Part shown: positions 1 through 8,611 of the stretch, in pieces | Position numbering within the stretch: position 1 is the stretch's first letter | Layout of the letters: every line of letters begins with the position of its first letter | Source of the DNA: Virgibacillus_O sediminis | GTDB lineage: Bacteria; Bacillota; Bacilli; Bacillales; Amphibacillaceae | Length of the DNA stretch: 64,000 nucleotides | Direction of reading: 5' to 3' | Assembly: GCF_042643265.1 (NCBI RefSeq) | Contig: NZ_JBHRRZ010000003.1 | Span: forward strand, 1 to 64,000 | Made by a program: the position numbers and the translations under genes | The notes under the pieces: model-generated | What the model was told of the DNA's origin: nothing | The model's database searches: none | What the model saw: the letters and a program-made list of their open reading frames with translations, nothing else

Positions 1-335
1 GGCCGATCACCCTCTCAGGTCGGCTACGCATCGTCGCCTTGGTAGGCCATTACCCCACCAACTAGCTAATGCGCCGCGGGCCCATCTGTAAGCGACAGCC
101 AAAGGCCGCCTTTCAACTTCCGTCCATATGAATGGAAGTGTTATCCGGTATTAGCCCCGGTTTCCCGGGGTTATCCCAGTCTTACAGGCAGGTTGCCCAC
201 GTGTTACTCACCCGTCCGCCGCTCGTTCCACAGGTGTCACCCCCGAAGGGGTTCTACCTGCTTCCCGCGCTCGACTTGCATGTATTAGGCACGCCGCCAG
301 CGTTCGTCCTGAGCCAAGATCAAACTCTCCAAAAA
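1..335 (-). rRNA. 16S ribosomal RNA, 5' portion (gene runs off the window start)
   Basis: Read on the minus strand, 309-328 is the 27F-primer region (AGAGTTTGATCTTGGCTCAG, with T where the primer has C), followed by the conserved GACGAACGCTGGCGGCG and the V1-V2 text of a Bacillus-type 16S. By E. coli numbering the mature 5' end lies near 335. About the first 335 nt are present; the rest lies beyond position 1. The V1 loop resembles the Virgibacillus/Lentibacillus group, an impression from memory and not an alignment. The open reading frame crossing this region at 132-437 is spurious. Confidence 0.97.
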
Positions 336-383
336 GTTTGGGCAAGATTGACACCAATCAATCCTACCGAATGTCTTAGCTTT

Positions 384-471
384 GCAGAAGCAATGCTTCT
401 GCTTGTTTATAAGAAAAAACGAGTTGTTTCTTCTTGACATACTGGTTGTTTTGTTCAGTTTTCAAAGAGCA
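384..471 (-). promoter_or_regulatory. rrn leader: boxA antitermination element and pre-16S hairpin
   Basis: On the minus strand TGCTCTTTGA (462-471) matches boxA of rRNA leaders and sits in the typical Bacillaceae context CTTTGAAAACTGAACA. Downstream, 384-391 and 395-402 form a perfect 8-bp hairpin (gcagaagc/gcttctgc), probably part of the precursor-16S processing region. The role in antitermination and processing is known for the family; the exact pairing here is inferred. Confidence 0.75.
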
Positions 472-504
472 AATTGTTTCAGTCGCTTTTTCAGCAACTT
501 AATT

Positions 505-533
505 AGTATACCATCGGAAACATCCGATGTCAA
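505..533 (-). promoter_or_regulatory. rrn promoter P3 (closest to 16S)
   Basis: Minus strand TTGACA at 528-533 and TATACT at 505-510 with a 17-bp spacer. It is a near-consensus sigma-A promoter about 170 bp upstream of mature 16S. Confidence 0.9.
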
Positions 534-655
534 CACCTTTTAGTACGAATAACTTATTAAAATTCCAGCAGGATGCAACAAATAATTCCTTCCCTGTCAC
601 CGAAGTATTATATTTCAATCTCATTCGATAACAGCCCGTTTATTTCGGGATATTT

Positions 656-684
656 ATTGTAGCATTCCCCCGCCCACATGTCAA
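656..684 (-). promoter_or_regulatory. rrn promoter P2
   Basis: Minus strand TTGACA at 679-684 and TACAAT at 656-661, spacer 17 bp, same orientation as the 16S gene. Confidence 0.85.
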
Positions 685-738
685 CAATGTCTATGAATTT
701 TGTCGATATGCTGCTGCCTTTTTTGAAGCGCAAGAACA

Positions 739-767
739 ATAATATACCCACTCGAGGAAAAAGTCAA
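739..767 (-). promoter_or_regulatory. rrn promoter P1 (most distal)
   Basis: Minus strand TTGACT at 762-767 and TATTAT at 739-744, spacer 17 bp. It forms a tandem series with P2 and P3. It is the weakest of the three by consensus, but it has the same spacing. Confidence 0.7.
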
Positions 768-831
768 TTTGAAATATTTCCCAGATATTACACCGTGGGT
801 ACATTATTGTATTACTTGAATGAAGTTCCGC

Positions 832-1140
832 TTACCTCGTAACTTTCCCTTTCCACTCAAGCATTCCTCCGGCCATATTTTCAACTTTAAAGCCATGTTC
901 CTTTAAATAGTTGGCAGCGTTCATGCTTCGTCTGCCTGATCTGCACACTAAGACATAATTATCAGCTTTATCAAGGCTGCTTACAGATTCAGGTATTTCC
1001 CCAAGAGGAATATGTTTGGCACCTTCTATCATGCCTTGCTCCACTTCTTCATCCTCTCTGACATCTATCACTGTAAGATCATCACCATTATTCAGCCGAT
1101 TTTCCAGCTCCTCTGGCTGTATTTCTTTTATATTGTCCAT
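832..1140 (-). CDS. single-domain rhodanese-like sulfurtransferase
   Basis: A 102-residue protein that is one rhodanese domain. It shows the N-terminal element VIDVRE (about 24-29), the catalytic loop CRSGRR with the persulfide-forming Cys66, and the C-terminal AGGMLEWKG typical of GlpE/PspE-like single-domain rhodaneses. It would move sulfane sulfur in the cytoplasm; the acceptor cannot be read from the sequence. I chose ATG at 1140 because GGGGTG stands 6 nt upstream. The GTG at 1149 lies inside that ribosome binding site. It is monocistronic and diverges from the secreted-protein gene at 1247. Confidence 0.88.
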   Translation of the reverse strand: MDNIKEIQPEELENRLNNGDDLTVIDVREDEEVEQGMIEGAKHIPLGEIPESVSSLDKADNYVLVCRSGRRSMNAANYLKEHGFKVENMAGGMLEWKGKVTR

Positions 1141-1170
1141 CTCTTTCACCCCATTTTTTATTCTGCTTTA

Positions 1171-1199
1171 ATGATACGTATTCTTAGAATAGGTTGCAA
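1171..1199 (-). promoter_or_regulatory. promoter of the rhodanese gene
   Basis: Minus strand TTGCAA (1194-1199) and TATCAT (1171-1176), spacer 17 bp. TTGCAA is its own reverse complement, so the same hexamer could serve a plus-strand promoter with TACTAT 15 bp downstream. That spacing is short. Confidence 0.55.
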
Positions 1200-1246
1200 A
1201 CATCCTACACAAAATACTATGTAAGAAAATAGATAGGAGGCAAAAT

Positions 1247-1990
1247 ATGATTTTTTCCCATATATTATTGTTCTTCCTTGCAACCGCCCTCCCCTATAAC
1301 ATTCCAACCGACTCGGAAAGTCAGGAATCAAGCATTATACAAACATTCCAAGAGGATGTCACCGGAGATGGCTATGATGAAACAATCGAGCTTAAAGGGA
1401 CATTATTTTCTGATGACACTAATTACTATCGTAATATATGGATTGATGTCTCCAACAAATTTGAAAAGGAATGGAAAACTTCTTATGGCGGCGGCTATGA
1501 ACCGGAACTGTATTTTAATGATCTTAATCATGATGGGGTGAGAGATATACTCTACCAGAGCGCAACAGGTGGTAGCGGAGGATTGTATAATTATCAGCTG
1601 CACACACTCAAAGATAATAAATTGGATGAAATTTCTCTTCCTGAACAACCTGTAAGCGGAGAGTTCCGGGATGATTTCAAAGTGGAAATCAAACTCACTC
1701 CCACAGATAAAGGGCAAGTTATAGATGTCAGCAGCCGAAAAACAGAATATATCAAGCTGGGTATTTATAATGAAACCGGAAAGCTAATAGAAGCCAAATC
1801 AGTTATGATTGACCCGATTGCCTTTTTTGAACCCTCCTTAATCAGCGTGAGCAAAGGATACGGTTTAAAAAGCTATCAGCAAATCAGTGGTGCCTATCGT
1901 GCCGACCAGCTAGGAACAGTGGAAACTTTGTGGTATTACGAAGATGATAAATGGATTATACTGCAAACAAAATGGATTCCTTCAGAGTAG
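1247..1990 (+). CDS. secreted protein with FG-GAP-like calcium-binding motifs, function unknown
   Basis: A 247-residue protein with a short hydrophobic N terminus ending near ALPYN that looks like a signal peptide. The mature part has two acidic loops of the FG-GAP/VCBS or dockerin type, DVTGDGYDE (about 38-46) and DLNHDGVRD (about 92-100), which usually bind calcium. The rest appears to be beta-rich. AGGAGG stands 7 nt before the ATG. No catalytic residues are recognisable and I cannot name a function. It probably acts outside the membrane. The transcript ends at the hairpin at 2050-2097. Confidence 0.75.
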   Translation: MIFSHILLFFLATALPYNIPTDSESQESSIIQTFQEDVTGDGYDETIELKGTLFSDDTNYYRNIWIDVSNKFEKEWKTSYGGGYEPELYFNDLNHDGVRDILYQSATGGSGGLYNYQLHTLKDNKLDEISLPEQPVSGEFRDDFKVEIKLTPTDKGQVIDVSSRKTEYIKLGIYNETGKLIEAKSVMIDPIAFFEPSLISVSKGYGLKSYQQISGAYRADQLGTVETLWYYEDDKWIILQTKWIPSE

Positions 1991-2049
1991 TAGGACAGAA
2001 AGAAAAAAGCTGCTGTCTGGTAGAGGCATAGACTTCCTGAGATATAAAA

Positions 2050-2100
2050 GACCCCTCCATAAATATATCCACGACAAGGATATTATAAAGAGGGGTTTTT
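2050..2100. terminator. bidirectional terminator between the 1247 gene and leuS
   Basis: ACCCCTC (2051-2057) pairs with GAGGGGT (2090-2096), extended by ATATCC/GGATAT inside, with a T-run after it on the plus strand and T-rich text on the minus strand. It can end both convergent transcripts. Confidence 0.85.
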
Positions 2101-2109
2101 TATTTAAAA

Positions 2110-4524
2110 TCAGTTTGCAACGATATTTACAAGCTTGCCTGGGACAACAATCACCTTACGTATAGTCTTTCCTTCAATAAGCTCTTTAATCCTTTCATTA
2201 TTCAAAGCTTTCTCTTGAAGTTCGTCTTTGGAGATATCCTTGGCAACATTCATCTTAGCTTTTACTTTACCCATAATCTGAATAACAATCTCAATTTCAT
2301 CTTCGACCAATTTACTCTCATCGTACTCTGGCCATGGTTCATAACTGATCGTGTCAGAATGTCCTAGACGCTCCCAAAGCTCTTCGGCAAGGTGAGGAGC
2401 TACCGGGGAAAGCAGTTTGACAAAGCCTTCTATATAATCTTTCGGCAAGTTTTCCGCCTTATAACCTTCGTTGATAAAGACCATCATCTGGGATATCCCC
2501 GTGTTGAAATGAAGGTTCTCAAAGTCTTCCGTGACTTTCTTGACTGTTTCATGATAAACCTTCTCCAATTTGTCATTATGTTCATTGGTTATCTTTTCAG
2601 ACAAAGATCCGTTTTCATTGATAAACAATCTCCAAATGCGGTCAAGGAAGCGCCGTGCACCGTCAAGGCCATTCGTAGACCATGCAACGGCTGCATCCAG
2701 CGGTCCCATAAACATTTCATAAAGCCGTAGGGTATCTGCTCCATGAGAAGAGACAATGTCATCCGGGTTAACCACATTCCCTTTTGATTTACTCATTTTT
2801 TCATTGCCTTCCCCAAGGATCATTCCCTGGTTAAATAATTTCATGAATGGTTCTTTTGTAGGAACCACCCCTATATCATAAAGGAATTTATGCCAAAAAC
2901 GGGCATAAAGAAGATGAAGTACAGCATGCTCTGCTCCTCCAATATAAATATCAACTGGAAGCCATTGTTCCAGTGCTTCCGAGTCTGCCAATTTCTCTGA
3001 ATTGTCCGGATCAATATAGCGTAGGAAATACCAGCAGCTGCCCGCCCATTGTGGCATCGTGTTTGTTTCCCTGCGCCCTTTCATTCCGGTTTTCGGGTCT
3101 GTGACATTTACCCATTCAGTCGCATTTGCCAGGGGTGATTCACCCGTACCGGATGGTTTAATTTCATCCATTTTTGGCAATTCCAGTGGAAGTTCCTCTT
3201 CAGGCACTGTTGTCATGGAACCATCTTCCCAATGAATTACCGGAATAGGCTCACCCCAATATCGTTGCCTTGCGAAAAGCCAATCACGCAGCCGATAGGT
3301 CACTTTCTTTTCACCGGTGCCTTCCTCTTTCAGCCAATCAATCATTTTGCTGATGGCCTCTTGTGTCTTTAGCCCGTTTAGAAAGTCGGAATTTACATGC
3401 TCGCCATCACCGGTATATGCTTCGGCGGAAAGGTCACCTCCTGCAACAACCTCTTTAATCGGAAGGTCGAACTTGGTGGCAAATTCGTAATCCCGCTCAT
3501 CATGGCCGGGAACTGCCATAATGGATCCGGTCCCATAGCTCATCAACACGTAATCCGCCACCCAAACAGGGATCTTTTCCTGGTTTGCAGGATTGATGGC
3601 ATAAGCCCCGGTAAACACACCTGTTTTATCCTTCGCCAGATCAGTCCGTTCCAACTCGGATTTTGTCTGGATTTCATTAAGGTATGCATCCACACTCTCC
3701 CTCTTCTCATCCGTTACAATCTTCTCTACTAACGGATGCTCGGGAGCCAGGACGGCATAAGTCGCACCAAATAATGTATCAGGCCTTGTAGTAAATACGG
3801 TAAACTTCTCATCATGGCCATCAATATAGAAGGTGACCTCTGCCCCTTCCGACCTTCCGATCCAATTACGCTGCATATCTTTAATGCTCTCTGGCCAATC
3901 TACTTCGTCCAGATCTTCCAGTAGACGATCTGCATAAGCTGTAATCTTCAGCATCCATTGTTTCATAGGTTTACGTACAACAGGATGCCCGCCACGCTCG
4001 CTTTTTCCGTCAATTACTTCTTCATTGGCCAGTACAGTTCCCAAAGCCGGACACCAGTTTACTGCCACCTCATCCATGTAGGCAAGGCCATGTTCGTAAA
4101 GCTTGGTGAAAATCCACTGGGTCCATTTATAATAGTTCGGATCCGTCGTATTAATTTCACGGTCCCAATCATAGGAGAAGCCGAGTTCCTGTATCTGTCG
4201 CTTGAATGTCGCAATATTCTTGGCCGTGAAAGCTTCCGGGCTGTTCCCGGTGTCAAGGGCATACTGCTCTGCAGGCAGGCCAAAAGCGTCCCAGCCCATG
4301 GGGTGCAGAACTTCAAACCCCTGCATCCGTTTCATTCGTGAAAATATGTCCGTTGCTGTATAGCCCTCCGGATGGCCTACATGCAGCCCCGCTCCGGATG
4401 GATACGGAAACATATCCAATGCATAAACTTTTTCCTTCTCCGAATAAGTATCCGTTTTGAATGTTTTGTTGTCTTTCCAATATTTCTGCCACTTGTCTTC
4501 TATGTGACGATGGTCAAAACTCAT
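2110..4524 (-). CDS. leuS: leucyl-tRNA synthetase
   Basis: An 804-residue class Ia synthetase that charges tRNA(Leu) with leucine in the cytoplasm. Visible signatures are the HIGH-type motif HVGHPEGY near residue 50, the CP1 editing domain with TTRPDTLFG (about 235), and the KMSKS loop (NEKMSKSKGN, about 580). Length matches bacterial LeuRS. ATG 4524 is preceded by AGGAGG at good spacing. The frame stays open a further 16 codons upstream, but that stretch runs into the T-box terminator and is not coding. Expression is governed by the leucine T-box just upstream. Confidence 0.98.
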   Translation of the reverse strand: MSFDHRHIEDKWQKYWKDNKTFKTDTYSEKEKVYALDMFPYPSGAGLHVGHPEGYTATDIFSRMKRMQGFEVLHPMGWDAFGLPAEQYALDTGNSPEAFTAKNIATFKRQIQELGFSYDWDREINTTDPNYYKWTQWIFTKLYEHGLAYMDEVAVNWCPALGTVLANEEVIDGKSERGGHPVVRKPMKQWMLKITAYADRLLEDLDEVDWPESIKDMQRNWIGRSEGAEVTFYIDGHDEKFTVFTTRPDTLFGATYAVLAPEHPLVEKIVTDEKRESVDAYLNEIQTKSELERTDLAKDKTGVFTGAYAINPANQEKIPVWVADYVLMSYGTGSIMAVPGHDERDYEFATKFDLPIKEVVAGGDLSAEAYTGDGEHVNSDFLNGLKTQEAISKMIDWLKEEGTGEKKVTYRLRDWLFARQRYWGEPIPVIHWEDGSMTTVPEEELPLELPKMDEIKPSGTGESPLANATEWVNVTDPKTGMKGRRETNTMPQWAGSCWYFLRYIDPDNSEKLADSEALEQWLPVDIYIGGAEHAVLHLLYARFWHKFLYDIGVVPTKEPFMKLFNQGMILGEGNEKMSKSKGNVVNPDDIVSSHGADTLRLYEMFMGPLDAAVAWSTNGLDGARRFLDRIWRLFINENGSLSEKITNEHNDKLEKVYHETVKKVTEDFENLHFNTGISQMMVFINEGYKAENLPKDYIEGFVKLLSPVAPHLAEELWERLGHSDTISYEPWPEYDESKLVEDEIEIVIQIMGKVKAKMNVAKDISKDELQEKALNNERIKELIEGKTIRKVIVVPGKLVNIVAN

Positions 4525-4562
4525 TGAATTTCCTCCTCTGATGACGATATAGAATGCAACAA

Positions 4563-4795
4563 AAAAAGCCACTCCTCCCTATAAATCAGGGACGAGCAGC
4601 CTTCAAGGGCCCCGCGGTACCACCCAAATTAACGTAATTAAACGTTCACTCGAATCTTTAACGCAGATTTACGGCAAGGACTACTAAACAAACCGTTCAT
4701 CCCTGCAACTCCGAAGGCGAGTTCATAAATCTCCGGGAGCAGTTTCCACCTGCCACTGCCTCTCTCTACCCAGATTAATTTATTACTGATCCTTC
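4563..4795 (-). promoter_or_regulatory. leucine-specific T-box leader of leuS
   Basis: The minus-strand leader carries the T-box core GGTGGTACCGCGG (about 4611-4623), a stem I region with AGAGAG and GGCAG, and a specifier loop with GAACTC, so the specifier codon is CTC (4719-4721), a leucine codon. Downstream GCTGCTCGTCCCT pairs with AGGGAGGAGTGGC, followed by seven T (4562-4600), forming the terminator. Uncharged tRNA(Leu) would favour the antiterminator and allow leuS transcription. The mechanism is established for the family; the specifier is read directly. Confidence 0.95.
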
Positions 4796-4822
4796 TCCGT
4801 GTCGTTGCATTATGTATATAGA

Positions 4823-4851
4823 ATAGTAATGAAATGTGGGGACTTTGTCAA
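4823..4851 (-). promoter_or_regulatory. promoter of the T-box-leuS transcript
   Basis: Minus strand TTGACA (4846-4851) and TACTAT (4823-4828), spacer 17 bp, placing the start about 20 nt upstream of the T-box. The -35 overlaps the probable -35 of the divergent mnmM promoter (AAGACA 4850-4855, TATGAT 4873-4878). Confidence 0.8.
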
Positions 4852-4915
4852 GACAACCCCCTTTTCATCTGCTATGATGAATATTGTACAAGCAAAAAAA
4901 GGAGTTATCACCATT

Positions 4916-5473
4916 ATGATCAAAGGAATCCTCGATTATTCACATGATTTACTGAAGCATTCTGTCGAAGAAGGAGACATTGTCATGGATGCAACTTGCG
5001 GGAATGGCCATGATACTATTTTCCTTAGCGGGCTGACAGGCCCAAGCGGAAAAGTGTTCGCATTTGATATACAGCAGCAGGCCATCCGAAACACTAAACA
5101 ACTGCTCTCGGATGCCAAGCATCAAAATGTCACACTTGTCCACGACAGCCATGCTAATGCTTCTGAATATCTACCGGAAGGGGAACTTGGCGGTGCTATT
5201 TTCAACCTCGGATACCTTCCAAAAAGCGATAAATCAATCGTAACGAAAGGCAGCTCCACTATTGAAGCAGTCAATAATCTTCTGCCCCGCCTAGGCAGGG
5301 GGAAAATTATCGTACTTGTCGTTTACCATGGACACCCGGGTGGCAGAGAAGAGAAAGAAGCAGTAGTGAATCATGTTCAACAATTAGAACAAAAAGATTA
5401 TGCTGTGCTCCGCTACGGCTTTATCAATCAAAGAAATAATCCGCCTTTTATATTGGCTGTTCAAAAGAGATAA
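4916..5473 (+). CDS. mnmM: SAM-dependent methyltransferase of the YtqB/MnmM family (tRNA wobble uridine)
   Basis: A 185-residue class I methyltransferase. Motif I is DATCGNGHDT (about 24-33) and the acidic residue after beta 2 is in AFDIQ. NLGYLP (about 97-102) occupies the catalytic NPPY-like position of this family. YtqB was recently assigned as MnmM, which methylates 5-aminomethyl-2-thiouridine at the tRNA wobble position in Gram-positives; that is literature knowledge, not visible here. ATG 4916 is chosen because MIKGILDYSHDLLK aligns with the B. subtilis N terminus. The GGAG 11 nt upstream is slightly distant. The upstream in-frame start at 4799 falls in promoter DNA. Confidence 0.88.
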   Translation: MIKGILDYSHDLLKHSVEEGDIVMDATCGNGHDTIFLSGLTGPSGKVFAFDIQQQAIRNTKQLLSDAKHQNVTLVHDSHANASEYLPEGELGGAIFNLGYLPKSDKSIVTKGSSTIEAVNNLLPRLGRGKIIVLVVYHGHPGGREEKEAVVNHVQQLEQKDYAVLRYGFINQRNNPPFILAVQKR

Positions 5474-5495
5474 CATTCACCGTTCGGTTGCCTCC

Positions 5496-6566
5496 TCAGC
5501 CCCGCCCTCCATTCAGTTGGTAATAGAGTTTGGTATTTAAATGAAAGAAACGGCTTCTCCACCCTCTTTTCACCAATTTCCGTTTCATTTCCGGCCCATA
5601 TTGCAAGCCGTTCACTTTAGGATCGCCTAAATAAAGTCCCACAAGCCCTTCCACTACCATCTGGTGGAATCCCGGGTCTGGCAAGCGCCGTCCTCTATCC
5701 TCTGCCTGCTGTATAAAATAAAGGAACCTTTCCCTCATTCGGCTGTAGTTTTCATAGTAATTGCAAAAGTTCAGGTCCCCTTCCTCCTGATCCTCCTGTT
5801 GGTCAATAAAGTAATCCAACAGTATGTGAATTCCCTGAATATATGGGAAGTATCCATGAATTATATCCTTTGCCATCGTTTCATTCAGATTACCTGATAG
5901 ACCATAAGAAATAAGACAGAATATACCAAGGGTCGAACCTGCAGATGCTGCGAACTCGTGCCAGTCTAAATCTGGAAACTTCGCTTCGTAACCCTTATAC
6001 CAAGACGTTAGCCTAGGCATGCGTTCTTCTTTCCTCACATGCTTATGCACTTGAAGGTCAGCATACAAGCCTTGTAATTCGAGAAGATGGCCTTCCACCA
6101 TCTGGTAGTTGTCCAGCATGCCGAGTGATTCTTGACAGGTACGGACCAATTCAGCTAAGTATCCCCCATCATCCTGTTCCTCTCGTAGAAGATAATAATT
6201 CTTCGTCTTTGTTCCAGGTTTCAAAGCGTCGGACATTGCTTCATGCAATAAACAGAAGTCTTCCGGATTCATTGATGTGCTACGGTCACACAGATTATCC
6301 AAATAATCACTGATCGTCTGATATGCTACAATGAAGCGGACAGCCTCTACATGCTTCGCCCCTGCCAGCAGGCTGTATACCGCCCCTCCCTGACAATGGA
6401 ACCGCTTTGCCTCCATACTGGAAAGCGCCTGGTTTCGCAATTCACGGTCTGGAATTTCCTCCGCCCTTTTTCTCCAATAGGAAAGTTCTTTGTCAACCGC
6501 CGGGAACACTTGCTGGTAAACAGATTTCATTAATGTAACCGCCCTGGTCGGAATATGCTTTGCCAC
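5496..6566 (-). CDS. ytpB: tetraprenyl-beta-curcumene synthase-like terpene synthase (DUF2600)
   Basis: A 356-residue all-helical protein of the YtpB family, which cyclises long linear prenyl diphosphates to tetraprenyl-beta-curcumene in B. subtilis sesquarterpenoid synthesis. The aspartate-rich DYLDNLCDR (87-95) is the likely Mg2+/diphosphate site, unlike the DDxxD of classical class I enzymes. The start is GTG 6566 with GGAGG a few nt upstream. It is convergent with mnmM and divergent from ytoA, as in B. subtilis where ytpB, ytoA and metK are near neighbours. No squalene-hopene-type cyclase for the second step is in the window. Confidence 0.88.
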   Translation of the reverse strand: MAKHIPTRAVTLMKSVYQQVFPAVDKELSYWRKRAEEIPDRELRNQALSSMEAKRFHCQGGAVYSLLAGAKHVEAVRFIVAYQTISDYLDNLCDRSTSMNPEDFCLLHEAMSDALKPGTKTKNYYLLREEQDDGGYLAELVRTCQESLGMLDNYQMVEGHLLELQGLYADLQVHKHVRKEERMPRLTSWYKGYEAKFPDLDWHEFAASAGSTLGIFCLISYGLSGNLNETMAKDIIHGYFPYIQGIHILLDYFIDQQEDQEEGDLNFCNYYENYSRMRERFLYFIQQAEDRGRRLPDPGFHQMVVEGLVGLYLGDPKVNGLQYGPEMKRKLVKRGWRSRFFHLNTKLYYQLNGGRG

Positions 6567-6654
6567 TCCAATTCCTCCAACTGGAAATGCGCTTCCTCAT
6601 CTCCGCTTTGTTATACTACTTATATATCACCATATTTCTTAGGAGGATTCAAAT

Positions 6655-7167
6655 ATGTATGCCTATAAAGGTAAAGAACCATCTATTCATGACACAGTTT
6701 TCCTAGCACACGACGCCATGATCATCGGCGATGTAACAATTGACGAATATTCGAGCATCTGGTTCAAAACCGTTATTCGCGGTGACGTCGCTCCAACACG
6801 CATAGGTAAGCGTGTCAACATTCAGGACCTCTCCATGTTGCATCAAAGCCCTGATCGTACATTGCTTATCGAAGACGACGTGACAGTCGGCCACCAAGTG
6901 ACACTACACTCGGCTATCATAAGAAAAAATGCTCTTATCGGTATGGGATCGCTTATTCTGGATGGTGCAGAAATTGGGGAAAATGCCTTCATTGGAGCAG
7001 GGAGTTTAGTGCCGCCTGGAAAGAAAATCCCCGCCAACACAATGGCATTAGGGAGACCTGCAAAAGTTGTCAGAGAACTGACGGATGAAGATTATCAGGA
7101 GATGGAGCGAGTCAGGAAGTCATACGTGGAGAAAGGTCAATACTACAAAACAAATACTGTATTATAA
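6655..7167 (+). CDS. ytoA: gamma-carbonic anhydrase family hexapeptide-repeat protein
   Basis: A 170-residue left-handed beta-helix protein built of hexapeptide repeats. Three histidines, H63 (MLHQSP), H80 (VGHQV) and H85 (TLHSA), sit at the positions that bind metal between subunits of trimeric gamma-carbonic anhydrases. Many YtoA/YrdA-type homologues lack measurable carbonic anhydrase activity, so the reaction is uncertain. AGGAGG lies 8 nt before the ATG. It lies between ytpB and metK, as in B. subtilis. Confidence 0.87.
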   Translation: MYAYKGKEPSIHDTVFLAHDAMIIGDVTIDEYSSIWFKTVIRGDVAPTRIGKRVNIQDLSMLHQSPDRTLLIEDDVTVGHQVTLHSAIIRKNALIGMGSLILDGAEIGENAFIGAGSLVPPGKKIPANTMALGRPAKVVRELTDEDYQEMERVRKSYVEKGQYYKTNTVL

Positions 7168-7170
7168 TAG

Positions 7171-7199
7171 AGGCCATGCAGGAAAATCCTGCATGGCCT
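7171..7199. terminator. hairpin between ytoA and metK
   Basis: A perfect 13-bp inverted repeat, aggccatgcagga (7171-7183) and tcctgcatggcct (7187-7199), with a 3-nt loop. It lies between convergent genes and probably ends both. The T-runs are weak on either side. Confidence 0.75.
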
Positions 7200-7205
7200 G
7201 CTTGC

Positions 7206-8405
7206 TTACTTTTCAGCGAGTGCTTTCAACTCATCTACTTTATCTGTCTTTTCCCAAGGGAACTGGACATCCGTTCTGCCAAAGTGTCCATATGCCGCTG
7301 TATCCCTGAAAATAGGTTTTTGCAGATCCAGCATGCGAATAATTCCAGCCGGACGAAGGTCAAATATCTTCCGTATGGCTTGTACTAGTTCCTGCTCGGT
7401 AGCGATGCCGGTGCCAAAGGTATTAATGGAAATGGAAACAGGCTCTGCAACTCCGATGGCATAAGCCAATTGGACCTCGCAGGTCTTTGCCAATCCTGCT
7501 GCCACAATATTTTTCGCAACATAGCGGGCCGCGTAAGCTGCAGAACGGTCCACCTTAGTGGCATCCTTTCCACTGAACGCTCCCCCACCATGCCTTGCAT
7601 AGCCTCCATACGTATCAACAATGATCTTCCTGCCTGTAAGTCCGGCATCCCCTTGTGGTCCGCCTATAACAAATCTTCCGGTCGGGTTGATGAAATACTT
7701 GGTTGTATCATCCAATAATTCAGCCGGCACCACTGGACGGATTACATGCTCTTTGATATCCTCTTCAATCCGGTCGAGTGGGATATCCTGGTGATGCTGT
7801 GTCGAAATAACGATCGTGTCCACTTTAACTGGGCTCCCATTTTCGTCATACTCAATGGTTACCTGTGTTTTCCCATCCGGGCGGAGGTAGTCGAGGACTT
7901 TATCTTTCCTGGCATCGGAAAGGCTCTTGGCCAGCTTATGCGCTAAAGAAATAGGTAAAGGCATCAATTCTTCCGTTTCATCACAGGCAAACCCGAACAT
8001 TAAACCTTGGTCTCCGGCGCCGATGGCATCGATTTCCTTCTCTGTCATTTTGCCTTGCCGTGCTTCCAAGGCCTGGTTGACTCCTTCTGCTATATCAGGT
8101 GACTGTTCATCAATGGCAGTCAGCACAGCACAAGTATCCGCATCGAATCCGAATTTGGCCCGGGTGTACCCTATTTCCTTCACGGTCTGTCTTACAATTG
8201 CCGGGATATCTACATATGTACTCGTGGAAATTTCGCCGGCAACCAGTACGAGGCCAGTTGTTACAGTAGTTTCACATGCTACCCTTGCAAAAGGGTCCTT
8301 TTTTAAAATTTCATCCAAAATTGCGTCCGATATCTGATCGGAAATCTTATCCGGATGCCCTTCCGTTACAGATTCAGAAGTGAATAAACGCCGGTTTTCA
8401 GCCAT
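7206..8405 (-). CDS. metK: S-adenosylmethionine synthetase
   Basis: A 399-residue enzyme forming SAM from methionine and ATP in the cytoplasm. It has GHPDKISDQISDA near the N terminus (methionine/ATP site), GAGDQGLMFG (about 118-127) and the P-loop-like GGGAFSGKD (about 265). It is full length for the family. ATG 8405 is preceded by GGGGAGGA. Transcription is under the SAM-I riboswitch upstream, so the product feeds back on its own gene. Confidence 0.98.
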   Translation of the reverse strand: MAENRRLFTSESVTEGHPDKISDQISDAILDEILKKDPFARVACETTVTTGLVLVAGEISTSTYVDIPAIVRQTVKEIGYTRAKFGFDADTCAVLTAIDEQSPDIAEGVNQALEARQGKMTEKEIDAIGAGDQGLMFGFACDETEELMPLPISLAHKLAKSLSDARKDKVLDYLRPDGKTQVTIEYDENGSPVKVDTIVISTQHHQDIPLDRIEEDIKEHVIRPVVPAELLDDTTKYFINPTGRFVIGGPQGDAGLTGRKIIVDTYGGYARHGGGAFSGKDATKVDRSAAYAARYVAKNIVAAGLAKTCEVQLAYAIGVAEPVSISINTFGTGIATEQELVQAIRKIFDLRPAGIIRMLDLQKPIFRDTAAYGHFGRTDVQFPWEKTDKVDELKALAEK

Positions 8406-8566
8406 TTGGCTAAATCCTCCCCTAATTGTATTACGGTACTCTATTTTTCCATTAGTTATCTTTTTTATCCAAAGAGGTCCAAAATATCAGAACATACCAT
8501 GTTCCCATAAGCTAATATGGAAGCCTAAGGATTTCCTTTCAGGCAAACAATAATTCATTTGAACAA

Positions 8567-8600
8567 AGAAAAAACCTTTCCTGCAATGATGAGGAAAGGT
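8567..8600 (-). terminator. SAM-responsive terminator of the metK leader
   Basis: Minus strand ACCTTTCCT (8592-8600) and AGGAAAGGT (8574-8582), followed by TTTTTTC. This is the expression platform of the upstream SAM-I aptamer. It forms when SAM is bound. Confidence 0.9.
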
Positions 8601-8611
8601 GATAGCCTTTC

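Noticed and set aside
132..437. 101-residue open frame on the plus strand
   Set aside because: It lies antisense to the 16S rRNA and its leader.
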